From Gammaproteobacteria bacterium (lineage in GTDB: Bacteria; Pseudomonadota; Gammaproteobacteria; Pseudomonadales; Halomonadaceae): 21,979 bases of DNA. Under the pieces are notes generated by a model that saw only the letters and a program-made list of their open reading frames with translations, did no database searches and was not told where the DNA came from. A program made the translations under genes and the position numbers. This document shows positions 16,034 to 21,979 of this stretch, piece by piece (within the stretch, counting starts at the first letter, position 1; each line of letters begins with the position of its first letter). The DNA lies in the NCBI GenBank assembly GCA_023485185.1, contig JAMCZP010000288.1, positions 1 through 21,979 of the forward strand. The letters run 5' to 3'.

Positions 16034-16457
16034 TGGAAGGCATCATCCATGTTGCGGTGGCGATGGCGACTTCCTTACCCTCGGCGTTGAATGCTTGCGA
16101 CTGCATGAAGGCAAGCTGACGCCCACGCTTGACGAAACGCCCTTCGAAACGCAGCGTGCCCTCCATTATGGGCCTCAGGAACTGTACTTTCATCTCAATG
16201 GTACTTCCTCCTTTACCCGTTACATGGTGGATGAGATGCCCCATAGAGATATCCATCGCTACCGCAATAATGCCGCCATGCAAGCTGCCTTGGGGGTTAT
16301 AGAGGTGCGCTGCTACCGGCAGGCCCACATGGCACACTTCATCTTCGTAGTTAATATCGAGCTGGAGCAGCTTGGCCAGAAAGAACTGGCCAAACTCCGG
16401 TTGCTGAGTGGTGAGAGCATGCTCAAGAATGTCACGGGTCGCTGATTCATTAATCAT
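16026..16457 (-). CDS. PaaI-family hotdog thioesterase
   Basis: A 143-residue cytoplasmic protein of the PaaI/YbgC hotdog thioesterase type, hydrolysing an acyl-CoA. The family motif is present: N54 (YNPQGSLHGG), His60-Gly61-Gly62 and Asp69 in AVAMDISMG, followed by the long strands STIEMKVQFLRPI and GRFVKRGRQLAFMQSQAF. The start overlaps the TctA stop by 4 bp (ATGA) and GGAG lies eight bases before it. Its presence beside a CaiB-type CoA-transferase and a crotonase suggests release of free acid from a pathway CoA thioester or rescue of trapped CoA. The acyl group is unknown. Confidence 0.86.
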   Translation of the reverse strand: MINESATRDILEHALTTQQPEFGQFFLAKLLQLDINYEDEVCHVGLPVAAHLYNPQGSLHGGIIAVAMDISMGHLIHHVTGKGGSTIEMKVQFLRPIMEGTLRFEGRFVKRGRQLAFMQSQAFNAEGKEVAIATATWMMPSNG

Positions 16458-17974
16458 ATGGTTTTCTCCTTAAGTTTTTCACGGCGACGTTGGGCATTAA
16501 GGAAGATACCGCCCAGAATAGTGGCCGCAAAGAAAACCAGAATGTAAATCGAAGCCTGGCGGGTGAGGAAAATGTCGAAAGAACCGCGGCTGATCAACAA
16601 TGTCTGGCGAAGTGACTCTTCGGCCATCGGTCCTAGCACCAATGCCAACACAACTGCAGCCGGGGAGAATCCATAACGCTTCATCAAAAAGCCGACAACA
16701 CCCGCGCCCAGCATGATGAACGTTTCGATGATACTGGCATTGACGCTGAAGGTACCCAACGTACATACCACCAGCACTATCGGAGCCAAAATACGGTAAG
16801 GCGCTTTAATGATGTACACGAAGAGAGGAATGGCAAAAATGCTAAGCGCTAGTAGGGCCATATTGCCGAGATACATACTGCTTATTAGCCCCCAAGCAAA
16901 CTCAGGGTTCTGCTCCATTAATAGTGGCCCAGGACGAAGCCCCCACATTAAGAACGCAGCAAGTAACACTGCCGTTGACGCTGAGCCAGGAATACCAAGG
17001 GTCAAAAGGGGAACCATTGCGCCAGAAGAGGCTGCATTGTTAGCAGACTCCGGAGCGACCAGCCCACGCATTTCCCCTTTGCCAAATTTTTGCGGATTTC
17101 TGGAAAAAGAGCGTTCGAGCGAATAGGCCATTAACGACGCGATAGTGGCACCCGCACCAGGAATAACTCCGATTAAGAAACCCAGGATGGAGTTACGTGG
17201 CATCGTGTATTTGCAATCAGTAACGTCTTTCCTAGTTGGCCAAAAGCGAGCTTCATTTTTGTATTGAATGATCCCACCGCTACCGCTTTTATGTGCGCCA
17301 TTGTAGAAAGCATAAAAAAGCTCGCCTATACCAAAGAGGCCAATTGCCACAGGAATAAAGTTAACGCCACCAATTAGCTCAACGGAACCAAAAGTAAACC
17401 GCTGATGCCCTGTCTCCAAATCAACACCAACGGTACCCAATGCAAAGCCCATCAGCGCTGAGATCAAGCCAAGGATCCAATTCCCCGACATAAGGGCAAC
17501 CAGCGTCAACAACCCCATCACACAGAGCAAAAAGAACTCGGGTGGGCCAAAACTGCGTGTCACAAGACTAAACACAGGTGCTAACAGGGTGATTAAGATG
17601 ACACCTATTGTGCCTCCCACAAAAGATGCACATGCCTGCATTACCAGGGCGGGTCCCGCTCTCCCCTGTTGAGCAAGGGGGAAGCCATCAAATGTTGAAG
17701 CAACTGTCGTCGAGTCCCCCGGCGTATTCAGCAGAATAGCGGTGATTGTTCCTCCATACATGGCGCCATAATAAATAGCGGCCAACATCATGACGGCAGA
17801 AATTGGATCCATACTAAAGGTAAGCGGAAGCAGGATAGCGATGCCTGCTGAAGGACCAAAACCGGGAATGGCACCGATCATCATGCCGATTGAAGCACCG
17901 ATTAGCAGATAAAACAGATTCATTGGTGTGATGGCAACAGAGAGTCCCATCAACAAGTTATCGAAGATTTCCAT
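16454..17974 (-). CDS. tctA: Tripartite tricarboxylate transporter, large permease TctA (system 2)
   Basis: A 506-residue polytopic permease of the TctA family. The N-terminal signature is GMMIGAIPGFGPSAGIAILL, its internal repeat is GFLIGVIPGAGATIASLMAY, and the central PESANNAASSGAMVPLLTLG region matches the family. The ATG at 17974 (MEIFDNLLMG) is preferred: a longer frame begins inside the tctB 3' end, but its extra 19 residues are polar and unlike TctA N termini. Compared with the system 1 permease the sequence is clearly different although the layout is the same, so this is not a local copy. It is followed with a 4-bp overlap by the thioesterase. Confidence 0.94.
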   Translation of the reverse strand: MEIFDNLLMGLSVAITPMNLFYLLIGASIGMMIGAIPGFGPSAGIAILLPLTFSMDPISAVMMLAAIYYGAMYGGTITAILLNTPGDSTTVASTFDGFPLAQQGRAGPALVMQACASFVGGTIGVILITLLAPVFSLVTRSFGPPEFFLLCVMGLLTLVALMSGNWILGLISALMGFALGTVGVDLETGHQRFTFGSVELIGGVNFIPVAIGLFGIGELFYAFYNGAHKSGSGGIIQYKNEARFWPTRKDVTDCKYTMPRNSILGFLIGVIPGAGATIASLMAYSLERSFSRNPQKFGKGEMRGLVAPESANNAASSGAMVPLLTLGIPGSASTAVLLAAFLMWGLRPGPLLMEQNPEFAWGLISSMYLGNMALLALSIFAIPLFVYIIKAPYRILAPIVLVVCTLGTFSVNASIIETFIMLGAGVVGFLMKRYGFSPAAVVLALVLGPMAEESLRQTLLISRGSFDIFLTRQASIYILVFFAATILGGIFLNAQRRREKLKEKTI

Positions 17975-18002
17975 GTCGAAGCTCTTATTGTTGTCGGAAC
18001 TA

Positions 18003-18440
18003 TCACCAAATGCCGTGAGGCAGCGATGCATTCAGTACATGGCCAAACAGGAAATAAATGGCCAACGGCACAGCCGCGGTAATAACACCATTCATAACCA
18101 ATCGTTTGGAGTTGAAGTAAAGCAATACCGAGCCGACAAACAGGGGCGTAGCAATTAAATAACCTGCGAACATCAGCAGCACACCAAAAACAATGGCTAG
18201 TCCAATGAGTACAGCGGCATCACGAATTTGCCCGCCAGGCTCTTTCTCAAGTAGTTTGCCAAGCTTGGCTTCCTTGATGATCGCTATGACCAGCGACAAC
18301 ACAAGAAGGACGCCGATAAACCTCGGGAAGTACCCAGGCCCCATGCGTCCACGATTAGTCACAAACGATAGGTCGAAGAAGGCCATATAGGTGTAGCCGA
18401 TGGCCGACAACAGCAGAAAAGCATAGAAAAACAACCTCAT
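18003..18440 (-). CDS. tctB: Tripartite tricarboxylate transporter, small permease TctB (system 2)
   Basis: A 145-residue membrane protein with four hydrophobic stretches (LFFYAFLLLSAIGYTYMAFF; FPRFIGVLLVLSLVIAII; AVLIGLAIVFGVLLMFAGYL; GVITAAVPLAIYFLFGHVL). The MGPGYFPR motif after the first helix is a TctB hallmark. Two in-frame ATGs are six bases apart; the one at 18440 has GGAG seven bases upstream, while the one at 18446 is too close to it. It lies between tctC and tctA with short gaps and is clearly part of the same operon. Confidence 0.88.
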   Translation of the reverse strand: MRLFFYAFLLLSAIGYTYMAFFDLSFVTNRGRMGPGYFPRFIGVLLVLSLVIAIIKEAKLGKLLEKEPGGQIRDAAVLIGLAIVFGVLLMFAGYLIATPLFVGSVLLYFNSKRLVMNGVITAAVPLAIYFLFGHVLNASLPHGIW

Positions 18441-18513
18441 GACCATTCTCCAAAAAGAGGATAATAGGCCGGCTCACATTCTCCGGCCTCTCTTATCTCG
18501 TGGGGTACCGGGA

Positions 18514-19506
18514 TCAGATAGCGCCAGTCTCGGTCAGAATGGTTCTGAAGTTATTGATGGAGGTTTCGAGAAAGTCGGTAAAGTCATCGCCCATCAGCAC
18601 ATTCTCAGTGAGGAAGTTAGCCTCTACGTACTCCCGCCACTCAGGTGTCTCTACCACCTCTGCAATGGTAGCTATCCACCATTGACGAGCTTCATCTGAG
18701 ACATTGGGAGGTAGAATCAATCCGCGTGGCATAGGGACAGCAGCATCCGCGACACCTAGCTCCTCGAAACTGGGAACTCCTTCGAGTGCTTCCGGAACCT
18801 GATCAGCACTGAAGGCTAGCGCTCTAAAATCTCCTGCCTCGATTAGTCCAATAATAGAGCCGGGGGTCGCCACCATGGCATCAATCGAGTTGGAGAGCAG
18901 CGCCGTGGTCAGTTCTCCTTGCTGGTTGAAAGGGATATAGTCGTACTCGTACCCGGCCTCAACAGATAACAGTTGCGCCACGATAAAGTCATTATTGACA
19001 GACCCAATACCTCCAACAGACAGAGGCTCCTGCTGAGCATATTCAACGAATTCTTCAAAAGAGGTGATTGAACTCTCAGCATTCACCACGAGCACTTGGT
19101 CATCTGCTGCCATCAGTGCCACATGGGTGAAATCGAGGGTGTCCCACGGTGTATCGGCCTGCAGTGGCGTCGCAATAAAACTTCCACTGGTCGTGGAAAT
19201 ATGGTGAGGATTTCCCTGCTGTCCATAGAGGTAGCCCCAGCCAACAGCGCCGCTTCCACCGGGGCGATTAGTAGCTACGATATCGCCTTCATAAAGATCA
19301 TATTTATCAAGGATATCAATCAGTGTTCTGGCTAACACATCGTTACCACCCCCCGGTCCAAATGCAATGGTCACGTTAAGTTGCTGACTAGGGTCGTACT
19401 CTTCCGCCACTGCTAACGAGGAGGCCAGCATCAAACTACCCGCTGTTATACAGGCAATTGTGAACAACTGAGGGCGAATTGTTATTGTCTTCTTGAGCAT
19501 GGTCAT
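18514..19506 (-). CDS. tctC: Tripartite tricarboxylate transporter, periplasmic receptor TctC/Bug (system 2)
   Basis: A 330-residue periplasmic binding protein of the Bug family. The signal peptide has a positive start (MTMLKKTITIRP), a hydrophobic core (LFTIACITAGSLMLASS) and probable cleavage after AVA. The mature part begins EEYDPSQQLNVTIAFGPGGGND, a variant of the Bug opening with the GPGGGxD phosphate-loop-like turn, followed by ATNRPGGSGAVGW. The mature chain is acidic, as many halophile exported proteins are. AGGAGAG lies five bases before the ATG. It heads the second transporter operon and has two GTTAAC repeats in its leader. Its ligand probably differs from that of the system 1 receptor. 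Confidence 0.92.
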   Translation of the reverse strand: MTMLKKTITIRPQLFTIACITAGSLMLASSLAVAEEYDPSQQLNVTIAFGPGGGNDVLARTLIDILDKYDLYEGDIVATNRPGGSGAVGWGYLYGQQGNPHHISTTSGSFIATPLQADTPWDTLDFTHVALMAADDQVLVVNAESSITSFEEFVEYAQQEPLSVGGIGSVNNDFIVAQLLSVEAGYEYDYIPFNQQGELTTALLSNSIDAMVATPGSIIGLIEAGDFRALAFSADQVPEALEGVPSFEELGVADAAVPMPRGLILPPNVSDEARQWWIATIAEVVETPEWREYVEANFLTENVLMGDDFTDFLETSINNFRTILTETGAI

Positions 19507-19543
19507 GAAAGCTCTCCTGATTGTTATTGGAATTATTTTGCGG

Positions 19544-19567
19544 TTTGTTAACTACTTTTTGTTAACT
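19544..19567. promoter_or_regulatory. 10-bp direct repeat TTTGTTAACT upstream of tctC (system 2)
   Basis: Two identical copies, at 19544-19553 and 19558-19567, have a 14-bp period and each centres on GTTAAC. They lie in the 113-bp gap between the crotonase stop and the tctC start, indicating that the transporter operon has its own regulated promoter. No clear -35/-10 pair was seen. Confidence 0.45.
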
Positions 19568-19619
19568 GTTTCCTACTAACTACGCGGAGCAAATAAAATG
19601 CTGAGTACTGATAAGAGGC

Positions 19620-20420
19620 TTATCTGCCAGCGAATACTGGCTGACGCTTCTCTTTGAAGGCTTGGCGCCCCTCCTTATAATCCTCACTCTCGAAACATGC
19701 ATTCACCATCTCAGCAACCTGTTCTGGTGTTGGCGCATCGTCTTCGTTAAGTAAGCAGCGCACACCATTCTTGACCGCCCGCATCGTTAAGGGGGCATGT
19801 CCGGCGATATCGCTAATACGCTTTTCAACCGCATGGTCAAAAAGATCATCTGCAATTGCCTGATTCACTAGCCCTATACGAGCGGCTTCACTGCCATTAA
19901 TGGTGCGAGCGGTCAAAAAGAGCTCGTAAGTTCTCGACGTACCAATAACATCGATGAAACGCTTTATGCCCTCAAGTGCATATCCCAAACCTAACTTTCC
20001 GGCCGGCATCCGAAACTTTGCCGATTCGGTGCTGTAGCGCAAATCACATGAAAGTGCCAACCCCATACCACCGCCCATGCAAATACCCTTTACCACAGCG
20101 ATTGTTGGTTTCTGGCTGCTACGCAGCGATGACTGCGCAAGGTTGACGCTATCGGCGTAGAACTGAGCCTGCTGCCGGTCACTGCGCTTCTCCTTAAATT
20201 CACTGATGTCAGCACCAGACATAAAGGCCTTATTGCCTTCACCACTTAGAACGATCAAACGAACATCGTCATTGGTTTGCGCTTCTGTGACGACTCTCCC
20301 CAAATCCTGCCACATGGATAGCGACATGGCATTGTAACGACGGGTATTGCAAATGCTGATACGCAGAACATTGCCGTCCAACTCACTTTTAATATAACCG
20401 GGTGCATTTTCTTGCTGCAT
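19620..20420 (-). CDS. Crotonase-superfamily (enoyl-CoA hydratase/isomerase fold) enzyme, atypical active site
   Basis: A 266-residue crotonase-fold protein acting on a CoA thioester. The oxyanion-hole segments are present: AFMSGADISEF (65-75) and CMGGGMGLA (114-122). The two glutamates used by canonical hydratases are missing: the position of Glu144 in GGGCEL reads Gly120, and that of Glu164 in QPE reads Ala140 in FRMPAGKLGLGY. The LGY...GI segment (145-152) resembles the active-site region of methylmalonyl-CoA decarboxylase as I recall it, so decarboxylase, isomerase or hydrolase activity is as likely as hydration. It starts 14 bp after the CoA-transferase stop and forms a two-gene operon with it; together they could activate an acid to its CoA ester and transform it. 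Confidence 0.88.
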   Translation of the reverse strand: MQQENAPGYIKSELDGNVLRISICNTRRYNAMSLSMWQDLGRVVTEAQTNDDVRLIVLSGEGNKAFMSGADISEFKEKRSDRQQAQFYADSVNLAQSSLRSSQKPTIAVVKGICMGGGMGLALSCDLRYSTESAKFRMPAGKLGLGYALEGIKRFIDVIGTSRTYELFLTARTINGSEAARIGLVNQAIADDLFDHAVEKRISDIAGHAPLTMRAVKNGVRCLLNEDDAPTPEQVAEMVNACFESEDYKEGRQAFKEKRQPVFAGR

Positions 20421-20434
20421 GAAGGTTTCCTCGT

Positions 20435-21631
20435 TTAAACAGCACCAATCTCTTTAAGATGGGCAATTTGGGTTTCGTTATAGTTCAGTTCAGATAAAAT
20501 TTCGGATGTATGCTCACCCCACTTAGGCGCTATCTTCACGACATTGGCAGCGGTACGCGACAGATTCACCGGTTGAGTAATGAAGTGCTTACTTCCTACT
20601 TCATCATCATCAACTGCTTTAGATACATTGAGATGCTGAATTTGAGGATCTTTGAACATTTGGGGAACGGTATAAACGGGTCCTGCTGGAATGCCCGCCG
20701 AATTGAGCAACCCCACCCAGTGATCAACTGATTGCTTTTTAAATACATCCTGAATTAAAGCGTTCAGCTCTTGGCGGTGCTTGCGTCGAACTTTAATAGT
20801 TTCAAAACGCGAATCAGTTATCCATTCCGATTTATTTAGTGCCTCGCAGAACTTTAGCCACTGGCCGTCTCCTGAAACACCAATATTGAAAGGACCATCT
20901 TCACCGTAAAAAAGCCCCATTGGGCAGCTGGTGGGATGATCATTACCCGCCTGGATGGGCTCATCCCCTTCATTAAGGTAACGTGCTGCTTGGAAATCCA
21001 GCATTGCTATCTGCGCATGCAGCAGGGAAGTATGAACCCATTGACCTTCACCCGACTCTTCTCGCTCCAGCAGTGCGGTTAAAATCCCCAAGGCGGTGTA
21101 AAGACCAGCACTGGAATCTGCCACTGCAATTCCCGCCCGTACAGGCCCCTGACCTGGAATGCCGGTAATCGACATCATGCCCCCCATCCCTTGCACTATC
21201 TGATCGAACCCTGGGCGCTTGGCGTAAGGCCCGTCCTGACCAAAACCAGAAATGCTGGCAAGAATAATGCGAGGATTGATTTTTTTGAGTGATTCATAAT
21301 CGACACCTAAACGCGCTTTAACATCAGGCCGCCAATTTTCCACCACCACATCGGCTTCCTTCACCAATTGATAAAGCACTTCCTTGGCTTCAGGCTTCTT
21401 GAGGTTTAGGGTCAGCGAGCGCTTGTTGCGGTTGAGGTTCTGAAAGTCGCCACCGAGGCGCACATCCGCGAACATATTGGCATTTGGATCCACTCCCGCC
21501 GGGGGTTCGATACGAATCACATCTGCACCAAAATCTGCCAGCATACGTACACAGGTTGGTCCAGCCCTTACTCTCGATAGATCAAGTACACGAAAGCGCT
21601 TGAGCGCAGTGGATGCTTGAATCTTGCTCAT
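20435..21631 (-). CDS. CaiB/BaiF-family (class III) CoA-transferase
   Basis: A 398-residue class III CoA-transferase, moving CoA from a donor such as succinyl-CoA to a carboxylic acid through a mixed anhydride on aspartate. Visible features are the N-terminal VLDLSRVRAGPTCVRMLADFGADVIRIE block (about 15-42) with RSLTLNLK, then ISGFGQDGPYAKRPGFDQIVQGMGG (128-151) and the presumed nucleophile Asp172 in AVADSSAG. An open frame runs 28 codons further upstream but passes through the palindromic operator at 21652-21678, so the ATG at 21631 with AGG eleven bases upstream is preferred. The acid it activates is unknown; formyl-, mesaconate-, carnitine- and succinyl-type enzymes all share this fold. 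It is the first gene of the CoA branch of the island. Confidence 0.92.
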   Translation of the reverse strand: MSKIQASTALKRFRVLDLSRVRAGPTCVRMLADFGADVIRIEPPAGVDPNANMFADVRLGGDFQNLNRNKRSLTLNLKKPEAKEVLYQLVKEADVVVENWRPDVKARLGVDYESLKKINPRIILASISGFGQDGPYAKRPGFDQIVQGMGGMMSITGIPGQGPVRAGIAVADSSAGLYTALGILTALLEREESGEGQWVHTSLLHAQIAMLDFQAARYLNEGDEPIQAGNDHPTSCPMGLFYGEDGPFNIGVSGDGQWLKFCEALNKSEWITDSRFETIKVRRKHRQELNALIQDVFKKQSVDHWVGLLNSAGIPAGPVYTVPQMFKDPQIQHLNVSKAVDDDEVGSKHFITQPVNLSRTAANVVKIAPKWGEHTSEILSELNYNETQIAHLKEIGAV

Positions 21632-21651
21632 ACGAACGACACCTTTTTTGT

Positions 21652-21678
21652 GTTTATTGTTAACAGTTAACGATAAAC
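21652..21678. promoter_or_regulatory. 27-bp palindrome, likely operator of the CoA-transferase operon
   Basis: GTTTAT at the left and ATAAAC at the right flank two GTTAAC hexamers (21659-21664 and 21666-21671) around a central A. Twelve of thirteen symmetric positions pair. It lies about 20 bases upstream of the ATG and partly overlaps the likely -10 box, the classic position for a repressor. It is the best-formed member of the GTTAAC sites in the island. Confidence 0.6.
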
Positions 21679-21703
21679 TATAAGCAATGACAATTGTCGT
21701 CAA
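21675..21703 (-). promoter_or_regulatory. Candidate sigma-70 promoter for the CoA-transferase operon
   Basis: Reading the minus strand, TTGACG (21703-21698) is followed after 17 bases by TAGTTT (21680-21675). The -35 box is good but the -10 match is weak; TATAGT with a 15-base spacer is an alternative. A 10-bp palindrome GACAATTGTC (21689-21698) lies in the spacer. Confidence 0.35.
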
Positions 21704-21745
21704 CATAACTGGCATATACTTTAGTATTGATTATTGAACATCCAC

Positions 21746-21759
21746 TTAACGACCGTTAA
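21746..21759. promoter_or_regulatory. Second inverted repeat upstream of the CoA-transferase operon
   Basis: TTAACG and CGTTAA form perfect 6-bp arms around two bases. It lies roughly 70 bases upstream of the 27-bp palindrome and shares the TTAAC half-site, so it may be an auxiliary operator. It is also directly next to the msrB terminator. Confidence 0.35.
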
Positions 21760-21760
21760 T

Positions 21761-21794
21761 AAAAAAACCCTTCTGAAAATCATCAGAAGGGTTT
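21761..21794 (-). terminator. Rho-independent terminator of msrB
   Basis: The 12-bp arms AAACCCTTCTGA (21765-21776) and TCAGAAGGGTTT (21783-21794) pair perfectly around a six-base loop. On the minus strand the stem is followed by a run of seven T (21767-21761), and it lies about 57 bases after the msrB stop. It separates msrB from the catabolic island. Confidence 0.85.
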
Positions 21795-21850
21795 GTCGGT
21801 ATTTGTTTTTTTAATTTCTTATCAATAGATAACGCTCAATTGACCACAAA

Positions 21851-21979
21851 TTAAGCAGGCACAAAGCGCAGCGCTACCCCATTATTACACCAGCGCAGGC
21901 CAGTGGGGTCTGGGCCGTCTTCAAATACGTGCCCTTGGTGGCCGCCGCAGCGGGCACAGTGGTATTCGGTGCGTGGCCA
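21851..21979 (-). CDS. msrB: Peptide-methionine (R)-S-oxide reductase MsrB, C-terminal part
   Basis: Only the last 42 codons and the stop are inside the window; the 5' part lies beyond the right edge. The visible peptide ([20 protein letters not shown], then [20 protein letters not shown]) matches the MsrB C terminus. It shows a zinc-binding CxxC pair (CARC), the GHVF-DGP strand and the catalytic cysteine in RWCNN. MsrB repairs the R-form of oxidised methionine in proteins. It is a general stress gene and marks the right edge of the island. Confidence 0.93.
   Translation of the reverse strand, partial: WPRTEYHCARCGGHQGHVFEDGPDPTGLRWCNNGVALRFVPA

Noticed and set aside
15897..16445. 182-residue plus-strand frame opposite the thioesterase and TSUP genes
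   Set aside because: The opposite strand has two clear family proteins with coupled starts; this frame has no recognisable domain.

Overview
The window most likely comes from a moderately GC-rich gammaproteobacterium, plausibly of the Halomonas/Chromohalobacter group. This is an inference from gene content and protein flavour (Tex, a DUF1127 protein beside an LrhA-like LysR regulator, MsrB, paired tripartite tricarboxylate transporters); no rRNA or other marker gene is present to prove it.

Layout. Positions 27-3703 hold general genes: tex (minus), a small DUF1127 protein (minus) and a divergent LysR regulator (plus). A perfect 26-bp palindrome at 3808-3833 acts as a two-way terminator and closes this part. 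From 3854 to 21631 lies an accessory catabolic island of about 18 kb in which every gene except one regulator is on the minus strand. The window ends in the 3' part of msrB (minus) with its own terminator.

The island reads, in transcription order from the right: (1) a CaiB/BaiF CoA-transferase and a crotonase-fold enzyme; (2) a complete tripartite tricarboxylate transporter (TctC-TctB-TctA), a PaaI-type thioesterase and a TauE/SafE (TSUP) exporter; (3) a GntR/FCD regulator; (4) a DHDPS/KDG-aldolase family lyase, an FMN-dependent alpha-hydroxyacid dehydrogenase and an enolase-superfamily (mandelate racemase type) protein, with 4-bp stop/start overlaps; (5) a plus-strand GntR/FCD regulator; (6) a second complete TctC-TctB-TctA transporter followed by an aldehyde dehydrogenase and a beta-hydroxyacid dehydrogenase. 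Together this looks like uptake and oxidation of small hydroxy- or carboxylic acids by a lyase/dehydratase/dehydrogenase branch and a CoA-thioester branch. The substrate cannot be read from the sequence.

The most striking feature is inside the DHDPS-family gene: an exact, in-frame 708-bp tandem duplication makes a 547-residue protein from what was a 311-residue one, giving one complete barrel plus three quarters of a second. Other points worth checking are an enolase-superfamily protein and a crotonase that both appear to lack the usual catalytic residues, and GTTAAC-type palindromes or repeats in front of the island's transcription units that suggest a local GntR regulon.
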